Shown here: positions 30,601 to 37,564 of the stretch, one piece after another
Numbering within the stretch: position 1 is the first letter of the stretch
Layout: each line of letters starts with the position of its first letter
Assembly (NCBI GenBank): GCA_903879915.1
Contig: CAIRNJ010000058.1
Location: 1 to 62,947, forward strand
Origin: an uncultured Elusimicrobia bacterium
GTDB lineage: Bacteria; Elusimicrobiota; Elusimicrobia; Elusimicrobiales; UBA9959
Direction of reading: 5' to 3'
DNA: 62,947 bases
Notes under the pieces: model-generated
What the model was told of the DNA's origin: nothing
Database searches by the model: none
What the model saw: the letters and a program-made list of their open reading frames with translations, nothing else
Made by a program: the position numbers and the translations under genes

Positions 30601-33600
30601 GGAGCCAGAGATATATACCGCGGTAGAGCCCTGAACATATGAATCTGTTATGGTATTAGCTGAGGAGGCAGTAATAGAGATAGCGTCGGATTGGCTGGTT
30701 ATAGTGGAATAGGAAATCTCGTTACCGTTGGCACCATCGAAAATATTTACGCCTGAACCGCTGGTTCTGGTTATAAAATTCTGTGTTATTGTGTTAAAGG
30801 AGGCACCGCTTATACCAAGAGCACTAAAAACGAGGACAGGAGTATTACTGGTTATGGTGGAGTAGGAAATAGTGTTGTAGTCCGAACCTGTATCGATGTA
30901 CGCGCCGTAGCCCCCCGAATTGAAAAGATAGGAACGCGTAACAGTATTTGAACCAGCATTGAGGAGGTAGAGTGCGACAGCGCTATTACTGGTTACTGTG
31001 CTAAAAGACACCGTATTGTTTTCACCGTCAATTTGAAGTCCCCAGGCAGATTGTGCCGCGATGTTTGAATAGGATACTGTACTCCAACTTGAGATCTCTA
31101 TCGCCACCCCGGTAATCTTTCCCCCCGAAACAACGTTCACGCTTGAGATATTCACCGAAGCTGAAGAGGACAACATACCGTAGGACACTGAATTCGTGGA
31201 AATAATGTTTATCCCCTGCACGGTAATACTATCGTTCATTATTTGGAAAGCCGCGTTGGACGCTTCAGGCGGATTGACCACAGGCGCCGAGCTCACGAAA
31301 GCGGGGTCCGCCATTATAATAAGCCGATGGCCGTTGTTGGCAAAGTTGCCTATCGTTACCTGCTCGGAATAGGTTTCTGTATCCCGCATCACCACGCAGG
31401 TGTCGGCGGTCAGGTTGTGGTCCAGAACATCAAGCGCCCCTTGTATGGTATAGGAATCGCTGTCCCCGGCTTTGTTGATGTTTTTGCTGTCGGGGCCGCA
31501 ACCCGGAGGAAGAGCATAGATGTGCGTAACCAGCACGCTTACGGTCCGCTGAACTGGTACTCCGGGTTTTCCGTCTGACACGCCGCAGGTTACTGAATAT
31601 GCGCCGGTGGTTACGGGCGCGGTCCAGTTCACTGACGCGCCGCTGCCGGTTATTGTACTGCCCGCCGGCGCCGCCCAACTGTATGTTAAATCATCCGCGT
31701 CGGGGTCAACCGCCGTGCAGGCCAGCGCCGAGATGGCTCCTTTACCCACAACAGCCGGACTGGCCGTTAACGCGATTATCTCCGGCGGGCTGTTCACCAG
31801 AATCTCCACGGTCCCGGATGTGCTGCCATGCCCGGCAACACTCGCCTGACAAGTGACTTTATACGTGCCCGTGGCGCTGGGCGCGGTCCACGAGAACGCA
31901 GAGCCTGTCCCGGAAGCGGTGCCGCTGGCCGCGCTCCAGGAATATAACAGAACCCCGTTATCCGGTGCGGTCGCCACGCACACGACATTACTTATGCCGC
32001 CCTTGGCTATCATGTCCGGCGTAGCGGTAAGATTTGTTATTATCGGGCCGGTTGCCACCTGCACCTGCACACTGCGCTGCACCGACGCGCCGGGCTTACC
32101 GTCGGACACCTCGCAGTCTATGGTGTATGTTCCGGTAGACCCAGGCGCGGTCCACGCCACGATTACACCACTGCCTGTTATGTTGCCACCTGAAGCTGTC
32201 CAGTTATAAGTTAATTCATCCCCGTCGGGGTCCGCGGCAGCGCATTGAATGGAAGATACCGCCCCCAGGGAAACCAACTCCGGTTCGGCCGTTACCACGC
32301 CTATCGAAGGAGGACTGTTCACCATGATCTCTATATCCCTGGTATCGCTGCCGTGCCCGGCAACACCCGCCTCGCAGGAAACATGGAACGTTCCGGTAGC
32401 GTTAGGCGCCGTCCAGGAAGCTGATGAGACATATTGGACCAGGGTACCGCTGGCCGCGCTCATGGCATATGTTATTTCTCCGTTATCCGGCGCCGTGGCC
32501 ACGCACACTACGCTCACCGCGCCGTTCCTGGCAACCGTGCCGGGCGTAGCGGTCAGGCTGGTTATCTCAGGCAGTTCATTGACCCAAGTTACTTTCGCTG
32601 CGGGATCGTAATCGTAAGCCTCGCCCCACAAAGGGCCCAAAGACGCCACGGACTTCCGGAATACCGGGGCCAGCGCGGCATAGCTTCCATCCACGCGCAC
32701 ATTGTAGGCGGAGTAACCAGCCGGAGGGCGCGATAAATTGAACTCAACGTTATAGAAAGTGGCACTGGCGGTGAGGTCGCGCGCCGTAATGTAGGCGTTG
32801 GTGCCGGCGGCGAAACCTAAGTAGTCGAAGGTCGAAGAAGAAATAGCCACACCGGCCGTACCCGAAAGCTGTATGCCGTCCTGGTCCATGTTGGTGAACG
32901 AGGAATGCTCGGCGGTGAACGCGCCGGAGTCAACGAAGGTGTAGTAAGTAGTGGAGGCGCTCAGCCAATCCACCAAGGTCGGGACGGTGCCGTCGGTTCT
33001 GCCTTTCAGTACTACCCTGCCGGACGCAGCCACTTCCAGCTTTGAGCGCCCATTGTTGTAGCCGGCAGCCGCTGGGCCGAATAGGAGTTTTTTCTGCTTG
33101 TTTTGATCTTGCGAGGCGGCTATAGTAACGAAATCCAGCGAATCGCCCACGTTCGGCGTACTTCCCACGCTGAGCCGGAAACCGACCTTAGTAACGCCAA
33201 AATCGGCAGCCCCGGGAACGCCCTGTGATATTGTTCCCATCTGGCCGGAAGAGGAGCCTGTGACCGTCCAAACATCACCGCCGGCGTATGTAACCGTTAT
33301 AATTTCAGAAAGCGTAGAAGAATCGTCCGTAGTTACATTGTTAATGGAATGCTCCGTGCCGCGCATCAGCTTAGGCGCGGTATTAGTGGAAACATATAAC
33401 CGCTGCGCGTAATCCAAGGCCAGGGTAGAGCCCGCCAGCTGGTAATTGCCCCAGATACGCACCGTACCGGTATCCGCGTCCTGGTTATAAGAAATAAGCG
33501 AAGCCCCGGGAACATCCATACCCACAGTGGAAATCCCCACCAGCGGGTTCACGCGCGTACCTTTAAGGATCAGGGTCTCAGCGGGAGTATCAGGATAAAA

Positions 33601-35607
33601 GTATATCTCGGCGGTGTTATTACTCAAACTGCTGCCGGAAACATTGTAACCGACATTACCGTCAATAAAAGTGTTGCCTGATGAATTTTGAGCGTAGATG
33701 CCGTAGGCATTGGAGTAGGAATTGTCCCCGGTCAGGGTATTATTGTTGGAGGCACCGATGTAAATACCGACGCTGGAATTGGAGTAGAAATTGCTCCCGG
33801 CAAGGATGTTGTTGTGGGAGATGTTATCAAACAAAATGCCGTGACTTGCATTGGAATAGGAATTATTCCCGGCAAGGGTGTTGTTGCCGGAAAAACTGAG
33901 GTAAATACCAATACCAGAATTTGAGCAAGAATTATTACTGGTCAGGGTGTTATTGGAGGAGTCATTAAGGTAAATACCGTAAGTAGAATTGGAGTAGGAA
34001 TTATTACCGGTCAGGGTATTATTGGAGGAGCTATAGAGGTAAATACCGTAAGTGGAATTAGTGTAGGAATTGTTACCGGTCAGGGTGTTATTAAGGGCAC
34101 CGTTGAGGTAAATACCGTACAAATTAGAGTAGGAATTATTTTCGACCAGTGTGTTATTGTAAGAGGCGTTGAGGTATATTCCGTAGAGGCTGTTACGCAC
34201 GGTTGAACTTGAAATTAAACCTTTTGTCAGAGCACCGTCAAAGGTTATGCCGTATTTGCCATTAGTGTTAGCGCCGAGGTAAGCAAATTCTCCGTGGATA
34301 AGCACGAAACTTGTAGTATTCTGCGCCAGATTTAGTATATATGCGTTGTCTGTGCCGATAACGGTTCCGGAGGACCGCACCAGAACATTGCGCGTGAGAT
34401 CGCCAACAATAATGGGGCTGGTGGAGGACAGCGTCCGGGCCGTGTCCAGAGGTTCCGCTGCCGACCAACTTACGGTGTTAGAGCCACCGGTATGGTCTAC
34501 GCTTGTAATTGTGCGGCTTGAGGTGGTTGAATTACCCCATCCGGAGGTAGGACCTATGGTAATAACGTCACCCGCCTGCCAACCGTCGGTGGAGGTAGAG
34601 CCGTATACCGTCAGGCTGGTAGCTCCTGCCAAAATACTGGCGCTGGCAAACGAGTATGGCGTTTTGGTGGAACCCCGCACGGTAAAATTGCCGCCGTTGT
34701 TGACGATAAGCCCATATTGCCCGGCCGTTGCGCCTAAGGCAAGCACCAGGTGGGCATTAATGGCGGTCGGAATGGTGTCATCCTCCGTGCCGTAATCCAG
34801 CGTGCCGCCCGGGTTCACGTTAAGGTCGCCCCCCGTCAGCGTCCAGCTCGAACTTGCTATCCGGCTGGCCCGCACCGTACCGTTGATAATTGTGGAGGAA
34901 GAGACTGCGGTAAGAACATCGATGGTTACAGTATGCCCGGCCGCGATAATAACGGTGTCTGCCGCGGTAGGGACCGTGCCCGAATCCCAGGTGCCGGGGT
35001 CTGACCAGTCGCCGGATCTTGCGCTGGTAATAATAAAGCTCCAACCTTCATTGTTATTCCCGGAATCAAGCGAGCTCTTTGCGCTTACGGTATTAAAAAG
35101 TGCGCTGGAATCTTTTACATCCGCGAAGCTTACGGTCTGCGGGCCGTTCTGGAAACTTATGGACCACCTGCTGGCTTCAACGGAAGACCGCAATTTTATC
35201 AGGTTCCCGGCGGAACCGGTAATTGTGAATTGATTGGTAACCGTCTGAGTGGAGCCGGCGGCGAAATTTATAGTTTTCCCCGCCGCTACTGAAACCAGAG
35301 TGTAGAACGTGGTGTCCCCGGTAATAGCGGACGTTTCCCCGCTGTTTTCAAAGGCTACCGTTGAAGTGCCGGCGTTGAACGCGCCCGAATTGGTCCAATT
35401 CCCTGAAACGCCTATTTTTGAAGTACCACCGTTCAGCACTCCGCCCGTATTAATCGTTATGGTTGAGATCCTGAATTCAGCATTGTTATTGAAAGTAACG
35501 GTAAGGGTATTAAGAGTAAGATCGGCAAAAGCGCGGCTAACCAGCAAAGTCAATAGCGCCATTGCCGGCAAGATCACGGATAAAGTTTTCTTCGCTTTTA
35601 TCGCCAT
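21634..35607 (-). CDS. 4657-residue secreted beta-helix/Ig/propeller protein ending in an FGE (C-type-lectin) fold; candidate DGR target
   Basis: ATG at 35607 is chosen because it opens a clear signal peptide (MAIKAKKTLSVILPAMALL, cut near SRAFA) with GAAGAAAG upstream. Longer in-frame starts overlap the preceding gene. Domains in order: a G8-like/beta-helix region with 'SGDWSDPGTWDSGTVP'; NosD-like parallel beta-helix repeats (~460-670); three or four Ig/PKD-like domains (~1000-1360); a second beta-helix; a seven-repeat propeller (~2035-2330); a Gly-rich region (~2610-2950); a repeat of the G8/NosD block (~3250-3730); an FN3-like domain; and a C-terminal FGE-sulfatase fold (~4345-4656) with MVKVPAGSF, GLRPPTEMEWEKAG, YPWGD, DLAGNVWEF and RGGAW. 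The FGE active cysteine is absent, so the domain probably binds ligand. It is surface exposed by inference and unusually long. Confidence 0.88.
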   Translation of the reverse strand: MAIKAKKTLSVILPAMALLTLLVSRAFADLTLNTLTVTFNNNAEFRISTITINTGGVLNGGTSKIGVSGNWTNSGAFNAGTSTVAFENSGETSAITGDTTFYTLVSVAAGKTINFAAGSTQTVTNQFTITGSAGNLIKLRSSVEASRWSISFQNGPQTVSFADVKDSSALFNTVSAKSSLDSGNNNEGWSFIITSARSGDWSDPGTWDSGTVPTAADTVIIAAGHTVTIDVLTAVSSSTIINGTVRASRIASSSWTLTGGDLNVNPGGTLDYGTEDDTIPTAINAHLVLALGATAGQYGLIVNNGGNFTVRGSTKTPYSFASASILAGATSLTVYGSTSTDGWQAGDVITIGPTSGWGNSTTSSRTITSVDHTGGSNTVSWSAAEPLDTARTLSSTSPIIVGDLTRNVLVRSSGTVIGTDNAYILNLAQNTTSFVLIHGEFAYLGANTNGKYGITFDGALTKGLISSSTVRNSLYGIYLNASYNNTLVENNSYSNLYGIYLNGALNNTLTGNNSYTNSTYGIYLYSSSNNTLTGNNSYSNSTYGIYLNDSSNNTLTSNNSCSNSGIGIYLSFSGNNTLAGNNSYSNASHGILFDNISHNNILAGSNFYSNSSVGIYIGASNNNTLTGDNSYSNAYGIYAQNSSGNTFIDGNVGYNVSGSSLSNNTAEIYFYPDTPAETLILKGTRVNPLVGISTVGMDVPGASLISYNQDADTGTVRIWGNYQLAGSTLALDYAQRLYVSTNTAPKLMRGTEHSINNVTTDDSSTLSEIITVTYAGGDVWTVTGSSSGQMGTISQGVPGAADFGVTKVGFRLSVGSTPNVGDSLDFVTIAASQDQNKQKKLLFGPAAAGYNNGRSKLEVAASGRVVLKGRTDGTVPTLVDWLSASTTYYTFVDSGAFTAEHSSFTNMDQDGIQLSGTAGVAISSSTFDYLGFAAGTNAYITARDLTASATFYNVEFNLSRPPAGYSAYNVRVDGSYAALAPVFRKSVASLGPLWGEAYDYDPAAKVTWVNELPEITSLTATPGTVARNGAVSVVCVATAPDNGEITYAMSAASGTLVQYVSSASWTAPNATGTFHVSCEAGVAGHGSDTRDIEIMVNSPPSIGVVTAEPELVSLGAVSSIQCAAADPDGDELTYNWTASGGNITGSGVIVAWTAPGSTGTYTIDCEVSDGKPGASVQRSVQVQVATGPIITNLTATPDMIAKGGISNVVCVATAPDNGVLLYSWSAASGTASGTGSAFSWTAPSATGTYKVTCQASVAGHGSTSGTVEILVNSPPEIIALTASPAVVGKGAISALACTAVDPDADDLTYSWAAPAGSTITGSGASVNWTAPVTTGAYSVTCGVSDGKPGVPVQRTVSVLVTHIYALPPGCGPDSKNINKAGDSDSYTIQGALDVLDHNLTADTCVVMRDTETYSEQVTIGNFANNGHRLIIMADPAFVSSAPVVNPPEASNAAFQIMNDSITVQGINIISTNSVSYGMLSSSASVNISSVNVVSGGKITGVAIEISSWSTVSYSNIAAQSAWGLQIDGENNTVSFSTVTSNSAVALYLLNAGSNTVTRSYLFNSGGYGAYIDTGSDYNTISYSTITSNTPVLVFSALGISGASFNTITQNFITRTSGSGVNIFDGANGNEISYSTITSQSDAISITASSANTITDSYVQGSTAVYISGSTGTIIGGSVFVATNTAGYGLGFAGGSMNLMVSTSSFSGGTQGAGIFLDENNSGVINLSSNTITGGKYGVNIATQAAGAALSISSITFQSMTPGATAINFLGGNFVSTFTGVAFSTSNIAINVNASPLTTGSRITMRDYSGSRAGPVYANDTHSYVEWSGSQIFVAVSIPEFPPDQAAVALDPNFTWTGPSTTTVSQLGANSYFVLQVSNGDADFSAGNIVINVSTPAVVANTAAVTVDAAYISTVTLAQGAVYYWRVKTVDGLTSDASPWSSIFSFITDYSSPAASGFKVLNSTGGSFNEGQFLDLAPGVTAQITVQDLAAGLAVSTSALRGGGDGHDWGGLTGGFSVKYTTTAGANWLEGAGWAGSNNGNQLIANENYVVSLAAYNGKLYAGTNPGGKVAVFDGASWSDGGQVISGADSVLSLAVYNGKLYAGTSPDGKVAVFNGTAWSAANSGSAVIGGETNVNSLAVYNGKLYAGTYPGCKVAVFDGTPWSASNGGSEVVAGGTEVLSLAVYNGKLYAGTEPEAKVAAFDGVNWSASNGGTAVVAGASYVRALTVYNGKLYAGTDLGKAAVFNGAAWSVANSGNAVVPGASNVRALAVYNGQLYAGTDPGGKAAVFDGETWNAANGGKAVITGASYVFSLAGYNGKLYAGTYPNGKAAEMAPSTASLTGADGTTSAQTLSASLNLAQSTNTQTCNGATPCGATNQVIFTVSDMAGNVRRAGPYAILGDTFALPAGCGVAASVGKKGLTLFNSIQAAVNALPVSLSTTTCVVIRDTETYSEQVTVQGFTNDGNRLIIMADPTFVSSAPVVNPPAASTAAFQLLNDSVTVQGINIISTNTPSYAIYASSAYAQLSSVAIIGGSTVGVAGVWVSSFTAISGSTVSVAYSPYALILSGSNNSVVQSSITNNGYKTTPYGAATLSATVLAIYGGNNEVSLSTITGGNGNTPTATTNGGAAYGVYISGGSGNKLSSTVILPGGGGGGRYSSDIGGYGGGGGGGGAEQYSDGGSAYALYLANSSSNTLSLLTITAKGNGANFTSFGSGGGGGGSGGGGTSARAGGSAYMLYLANSSSNTLSGITVSASGNGGNGNGGGGGGAAFGGGGGSSNANYSRGGSAYVVYLLNSDANALSGLRVSATGSGGSVSSNMAGGGGSGGGGGGGGASGVNNYGGSAYVVYIQGSNNTVSNSTFTLTGGNGGNGIYDGGGGGSAGGGGGSSSFSNGVGGDFCAVYLKGANNKVQQSSFTITGGTAGNGGGGSSAGGGSAGEGGVNVSPGGKAYAVYVQGSGNSLEQTPFAIRGGTPGTGATNGSSATIHIALVGASNTRISEVIMSGANGVSMDAASSYNEISFSTFTSMAYSARYFGFYSSGAYNTAKNSFFSGYYGAVFAGAASKFNELSFSTVTGAAGAGLYFNQASTNTAVTNYIQGSTAVYVFASTGAILGDSMLVSNYSYGSGLWLAGGSRNLTLSSSTVAGGAQGAGIYLDKDNSGVIELSSDAIAGGAYGLNIAAQNTGAALSITSMAFQDLTYGATAINFLGGTFVSTFTRIGFDYADIAVNVNGSALGPGSRLSMRAASGGKAGAAHENDPLGYVEWPVVSVQTGDWSAVDTWDTGAVPTANDPVTITAGHTVTMDIMTAASSTTTINGTLKASRAASSSWTLTGGDIYVNFGGTLDYGTEDSTIPEGLIAHLVLASGTYAGQYGLIVNNGGNFTVRGSTKTPYAFASANILAGANSLTVYGSTSTYGWQAGDVITIGPTSGWGNETTSSRTITSVDHTGGANTVSWSAAEPLGTARTLSSTSPIIVGNLTRNVLVRSLGTSGDTDNAYIQNLARNTTSFALAYGEFAYFGNGAGGTEKYGITFDGALTHGSISSSTIRNGLYGIFLNASSNNTLTGNNLYSNSTRGIQLNAASDNNILIGNNSCSNANAGIFLNSSSNNTLTGNYAYSNTSEGVSLSNSSNNTLTGNNLYSNSQNGMYLTGSNNTLTGNNAYSNSNDGIFLWNTFNNTLTGNSFYLNSALGMELDNASNNTVSGNNIYSNFYGVYASNSSGNTFIDGNMGYNAAGVSLKNTIAEIYLVPGGSAETMILKGVRVNPSVGIGNAGLDVPGASLISYNQVFDAGMDSGTVRIWGNYQLAGSTLALDYSQRLYVSTNTAPRLMRGTEHSITNVVTGDGAALSELITVKHTGGNSWTVTGSSSGVIGSPFTCPGACGFSSGKVSFTLNPGGTRNAGDMLDFVTIAASSDTNVQKKLLFGPAASTYNSGRSKLEVASTGGIVLRGKDDGTAHTLIDWLNAGSTYYTFVDSGAFTAEHSSFTHMDQDGIQLSGSAGVAISSSTFDYLGFAAGTNTYITARSLASGATFYDVTFGPSDGYTSAYNVRVAGSDALLAPVFRKTVASLGPMWGEARDYDPGLKVNWADALAAIPLLLAPPDTAAGVPQSPGLHVKTPDAASAVQYNYQVDTQLTMDSQGDAPLYDFDQSSAQLFPSSGAFSGQDGVVSISSDAYLYNSTATFVFYSTGAFRLSANTPYYWRVRAKTTDISYFGDWSPTASFTTGEAAAEAPVNNLAVTDVSLSGATGLGVKVNFNIRENNVSTGTSPGGGNYNTADWIFVKFSTQAGADGTWNHATLANGGGVGEGGALLIASDKKGAFVNHLVNYALWQATASVVWNYAADGVSAANAQVKVFAISMVKVPAGSFVYSSGGSDNINYDTPSNYNGGLQTTITGPGTTTGDGTNNLPSGAPVGWPNGYNGFYIGRYEITQGQYAEFLNTVHSSTAAARHEATVDYGHNITNAGTYPNKYAAVDKNAAKNYLSVADAWSYMSWAGLRPPTEMEWEKAGRDLAPDARSYPWGDTAPGTATYTPPNEGGKHIRNYLNYLVAGISQKVLDVGRYMSGDVYRTTAETGASPWGIADLAGNVWEFTLNSAYTSMPLNGTGTVSWPAEWPAPGGAGYGVRGGAWDGNAAVARISVRYAAGWAFVFRDVDVGVRGARTQ
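21637..21775 (-). other. candidate DGR variable region at the end of the FGE-fold domain
   Basis: The last ~45 codons read YGVRGGAWDGNAAVARISV, then RYAAGWAFVFRDVDVGVRG and ARTQ-stop. DGR target lectins end in this way: a fixed GGxW and G(A/V)RG frame with scattered variable positions between. From GTC at 21708-21706 onward most codons are NNY (TAC, GCC, GCT, GGC, TTC, GTT, TTT, CGT, GAC, GTT, GAT), as expected when AAY codons of a template are randomised at A. The FGE cysteine position is Ala. Template repeat and reverse transcriptase are not in the window. Confidence 0.5.
24430..25010 (-). repeat. NosD-like parallel beta-helix repeats, second array
   Basis: Repeats of ~24 residues of the form SNNTLTGNN-x-YSNS-x-GIYL. 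This array and the flanking ~750 bases up to ~25760 match the array at 33590-34230 and its flank (to ~35000) closely in DNA, including the passages 'TSGWGN' and 'RTLSSTSPIIVG'. Confidence 0.8.
28620..29500 (-). repeat. seven-unit propeller repeat (YNGKLYAGT)
   Basis: Seven units of about 40 residues each, with cores YNGKLYAGTNPGGKVAVF, YNGKLYAGTSPDGK, YNGKLYAGTYPGCK, YNGKLYAGTEPEAK, YNGKLYAGTDLGK, YNGQLYAGTDPGGK and YNGKLYAGTYPNGK. Seven blades make a standard beta-propeller. The DNA copies are close, which shows recent expansion. Confidence 0.8.
33590..34230 (-). repeat. NosD-like parallel beta-helix repeats, first array
   Basis: About eight copies of a 23-24-residue unit with cores NNTLTGNNSYSNSTYGIYL. 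The Asn ladder and the hydrophobic GIYL strand are typical of PbH1/NosD repeats. It is paired with the array at 24430-25010. Confidence 0.82.
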
Positions 35608-35644
35608 ACTTTCTTCTTCAGGGGCACCGGTTGATAAATTTTCA

Positions 35645-36244
35645 CTAATCCCCAATAGCGATCCAATTACAGGTATATGTCCCACTTGCCGAACCAGTGG
35701 CAGAGTTGAACAGGTATAAAGTGAAACCAGTCGTGGTAATATTAAGGGCAGTAGGATTAATGGCATCAACATATGATCCCATCGAGGTGCCTGTTATCAT
35801 AACTACCGGGACAGAAGAAAATGTATATCCAAAGTTCACAGTACCAAAAGAAGTACCGTACTGTTGGGGTAGAGATACACTGACCGACACTGTACTATAG
35901 CGTACCTTAAAGTTTTGACCAGCAGCAGTTCGTATGGCTCCATTTACATCAAGCGCTGCTCCCGGCGAAGTAGTTCCGATGCCGACACTGCCGTCTTTAA
36001 CAACGAACGTGGAGCCGCCCACTGAAAATCCCGAGCCGGCAACTGTGACGGTCCCGAGAGTTACGATATTTCCTACAGAATCAAAACCGGTAACAGTCTT
36101 GGCGGATTTATCCTGGATGACGAGTTTTGTCGACCCGTCTGCTGAATTAAGTTTTAGCTCCCCGTCTTCCGAAAACGCGTAGTTGGCAGCGCCTAAAACA
36201 AGGCACAGCCCGAATAAACCATTGACCAGTATCGTTTTTTTCAT
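35645..36244 (-). CDS. small secreted fibre protein with H-type-lectin-like C-terminus
   Basis: Start ATG at 36244 (MKKTILVNGLFGLCLVLG) has AGAGG 7 bases upstream and opens a signal peptide ending near YAFS-ED; the in-frame ATG 15 bases earlier has no ribosome site. The 199-residue protein has a short beta-rich stalk (GELKLNSADGSTKLVIQD), the fibre motif SVGIGTTSPGAALDVNGA, and a C-terminal ~75 residues (FGYTFSSVPVVMITG, NITTTGFTLYLFN, CNWIAIG) that match the pattern of H-type lectin/gp-tail domains, which bind sugars as trimers. The stop lies 37 bases before the 4657-residue gene, so the two are probably co-transcribed. Carbohydrate binding is inferred from fold resemblance only. Confidence 0.82.
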   Translation of the reverse strand: MKKTILVNGLFGLCLVLGAANYAFSEDGELKLNSADGSTKLVIQDKSAKTVTGFDSVGNIVTLGTVTVAGSGFSVGGSTFVVKDGSVGIGTTSPGAALDVNGAIRTAAGQNFKVRYSTVSVSVSLPQQYGTSFGTVNFGYTFSSVPVVMITGTSMGSYVDAINPTALNITTTGFTLYLFNSATGSASGTYTCNWIAIGD

Positions 36245-36416
36245 ATTATTGCCTCTCATAGGGAACGTTGCTCAAACGCTTAAACACATGGGATTCGCGG
36301 GACAAAACATCCCCGAACCGCGTTTTAACACGGCCCAGAATATCTGTTGCTCTTCCCCGTCTATCCGGCATCATGTTGGTCCAATGCGCCCAAACCGGGT
36401 ACTTTACTTTGCTGTC

Positions 36417-37328
36417 TTACTTCTTTACGTCAGTTTCCGGCCCCGGCGCTATTTCAGCCGGGGCCAGCAGGGGGTTGCCTTTTATGGGGGCAACCCAGTC
36501 ATGCAGTTCCTTGTCATTTATCTTAACGGGCAGCTTGGCAACGCTCTTGAGGTATTCCTCGGTGGAGAGTTTAGGCACCGTCAGGGACTCGAAATAATAT
36601 TTTTTACCTGTCACGCTTATAAGCCGCACCAGCCTGATGCTGGCGGGGTCCTCTATGGGCCCGGGCTTCACCTCGCCGGGGCCAAGGTCTTTCAGGTTCT
36701 CGGTGATGAACGCGCCTTCGAACGGGGACCACCTTTTCCAGGGGTCCAGCGCGGCCGGGGCGGTGGTATCTTCTTCTATGGCGTACACGGCGGTGGAATA
36801 AGCAATACCGCGCTCAAGGCCGATAGCTTTAAACTCTTTTTTTCCGGCGATATCCTTCAGCACGGCGTCGCGCAGGCCGTAAGCCTTGGCCTGCACTTTG
36901 GGGTCGGTCTTCACGAACTCGTGGATGTAGCGCTGTGTTAGTATAGGGCGGATGAACACCCGCTCATAGCGGGCGGTGCTTTCGCCGAAATATTTCTTGA
37001 TGCAGGCGAGGATCTCCGGCGCGCGGGTCTCCGCGTCTATGCGGGCCACTTCTTTGGCGTACTCTTCGCGCGTTACGGGCCGGAGGGCGGAATGCGTAAG
37101 CACTTCGTCTAAAATAGCGGCTTCGTACATGCGCATGAAGCCCGCCTTGCGGGAGGTTATGGCGTCCTCGCCGTAGCAGCCCTGGGCGGCCTGCCAGTCT
37201 GAAATATCCTGTTCGGACACTTCGCCGCCGCCCACAACGGCAACGGCGGCGGCCGCGTTAAGGCCTCCGGCATGAATTAAAAAAGCAAAAGCGGTGATGA
37301 GAACTATCTTCAGCGCTGCTCTCCCCAT
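36417..37328 (-). CDS. SurA-like periplasmic protein, no PPIase core recognised
   Basis: 303 residues with a signal peptide (ALKIVLITAFAFLIHAGGL). The mature N-terminus (AVAVVGGGEVSEQDISDW) matches the opening of SurA/PrsA-type chaperones ('Vn...It..dl'), followed by a helical region with many charged residues. No parvulin motif is visible, so a chaperone-like rather than a catalytic role is the more cautious reading. The start at 37328 has GGGGGAAG 5 bases upstream. A near-consensus promoter with a Fur-type palindrome on its start point lies directly upstream, so expression may respond to iron. The 157 bases between it and the fibre gene (36260-36416) hold no recognised feature. Confidence 0.7.
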   Translation of the reverse strand: MGRAALKIVLITAFAFLIHAGGLNAAAAVAVVGGGEVSEQDISDWQAAQGCYGEDAITSRKAGFMRMYEAAILDEVLTHSALRPVTREEYAKEVARIDAETRAPEILACIKKYFGESTARYERVFIRPILTQRYIHEFVKTDPKVQAKAYGLRDAVLKDIAGKKEFKAIGLERGIAYSTAVYAIEEDTTAPAALDPWKRWSPFEGAFITENLKDLGPGEVKPGPIEDPASIRLVRLISVTGKKYYFESLTVPKLSTEEYLKSVAKLPVKINDKELHDWVAPIKGNPLLAPAEIAPGPETDVKK

Positions 37329-37345
37329 TACTTCCCCCTAAAACA

Positions 37346-37393
37346 GATAATGATTATCGATTAGATTTTAATAGACGCGTTTAACTTTATCAA
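37346..37393 (-). promoter_or_regulatory. sigma-70-type promoter with Fur-type operator at the start point
   Basis: On the minus strand, TTGATA (37393-37388) and TAAAAT (37370-37365) are 17 bases apart; each matches consensus at five of six positions. Transcription would start near 37358. The palindrome GATAATGATTATC (37346-37358) covers that point; it equals the core of the 7-1-7 Fur box. It reads towards the SurA-like gene 18 bases further on. Fur, Zur or PerR could each bind such a site. Confidence 0.6.
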
Positions 37394-37564
37394 TGGCGGT
37401 TCGGTAACATATAACCGCGGTTACTTCTTCGCGCTGCCTCCTATAATAATCCTTTACCTGCGCTGCGCCGGTTCATGTAAAAAACCATCCTCCGCGCCCC
37501 CGCAGGAGCGCGAATGGATGAAACCGCCTGAATTTTCCGCATGCCCGGCCGCCTCCGGCTGCTT

